Positions 63,822 to 64,000 of a stretch of 64,000 nt of DNA are shown in pieces (the first letter of the stretch is position 1; each line of letters starts with the position of its first letter). The translations under genes and the position numbers were made by a program. Location of the stretch: NCBI GenBank assembly GCA_012522475.1, contig JAAYKH010000061.1:1-64000 (forward strand), read 5' to 3'. Source of the DNA: Chloroflexota bacterium. Its GTDB lineage: Bacteria; Chloroflexota; Anaerolineae; Anaerolineales; Anaerolineaceae. The notes below the pieces were generated by a model that saw only the letters and a program-made list of their open reading frames with translations, was not told where the DNA came from and did not search any database.

Positions 63822-64000
63822 ATGTTATTAATGATTACCAGCCAGGATAAAGACTTACAAAGTCAGCCAAACCCACAATTTGGACGCACCCCCTATTTCA
63901 TCAAATACATTCTTGAGAATGATGACTGGGAAGCCTTGGAAAACGCCGCACAGAGCGAATCCGGGGGGGCTGGCGTCGCTGCTTCACAATTCGTTATCAA
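63822..64000 (+). CDS. NifX-like dinitrogenase cofactor-domain protein (cut by window end)
   Basis: Starts at ATG 63822 after AAAAGGAGTG and reads through the edge. MLLMITSQDKDLQSQPNPQFGRTPYFIKY has the NifX-fold entry motif (QFGR), and SGGAGVAASQF matches the family middle. It is divergent from PadR and belongs with the DUF5320 cluster, the arrangement seen for metal-cofactor-related genes in anaerobes. Confidence 0.85.
   Translation, partial: MLLMITSQDKDLQSQPNPQFGRTPYFIKYILENDDWEALENAAQSESGGAGVAASQFVI

Overview
This window looks like a chromosomal segment of an anaerobic, fermentative member of the Chloroflexota, most likely class Anaerolineae (inference). Support comes from the large MalT-like ATPase/TPR/BTAD regulator, the mix of sugar-catabolic genes with many ABC uptake systems, the PadR / DUF5320 / NifX-like cluster, lipoproteins with Glu/Pro/Val-rich tethers, and standard Shine-Dalgarno sequences with genetic code 11 (TGA used as a stop). 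I see no rRNA, tRNA, CRISPR array or insertion sequence. One stand-alone tyrosine recombinase is the only mobility-type gene.

Layout. 1-7.9 kb: sugar catabolism (truncated sugar-binding lipoprotein, a Gfo/Idh oxidoreductase broken by an in-frame TGA, two ROK kinases, a URO-D-like methyltransferase, an intact Gfo/Idh oxidoreductase followed by a TIM-barrel isomerase/epimerase). 7.9-14.7 kb: housekeeping genes (alpha/beta hydrolase, galactokinase, S10 carboxypeptidase, RecD2-type helicase). 14.8-30.0 kb: the most interesting block. A 1068-residue SARP/BTAD-type activator stands directly upstream of an operon encoding an SDR reductase, a KASIII-like enzyme lacking two of its three catalytic residues, a CoA-transferase, a small unknown protein, a thiolase, a DUF35 protein and a hydrolase, followed by a complete Liv-type ABC transporter. 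The operon promoter carries three heptamers at exact 11-bp intervals just upstream of a TATAAT box, the layout known for SARP activators.

30.2-33.1 kb: a minus-strand trio (DUF4910 peptidase-like protein and two GNAT/FemAB-like transferases). 33.7-37.4 kb: DUF1893 protein plus an ECF vitamin transporter whose EcfT gene has an in-frame TAG and whose S component is convergent. 37.7-43.3 kb: His-rich NifX-like protein, recombinase, RHH regulator with a clear promoter/operator, PepF peptidase, SDR and a hotdog thioesterase. 43.3-48.1 kb: BMP-type (nucleoside-like) ABC importer. 48.4-51.7 kb: MFS transporter, methyltransferase, LCP protein.

51.9-56.8 kb: an AT-richer glucitol-type PTS operon (SorC regulator, GutM, IIC, IIC2, separate IIB, IIA, COG4091/DRL-like oxidoreductase) that looks acquired. 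57.3-62.8 kb: GH4 glycosidase, BadF-type kinase, DegT aminotransferase and gamma-glutamyltransferase. 62.9-64 kb: DUF5320 protein, PadR regulator and a second NifX-like gene running off the end.

A recurring non-coding feature is a strong Shine-Dalgarno-like GGAGGTG element 67-76 nt upstream of the start codon of four transporter genes, in addition to their ordinary ribosome-binding sites. It may be a transcript-stabilising or standby ribosome-binding site.
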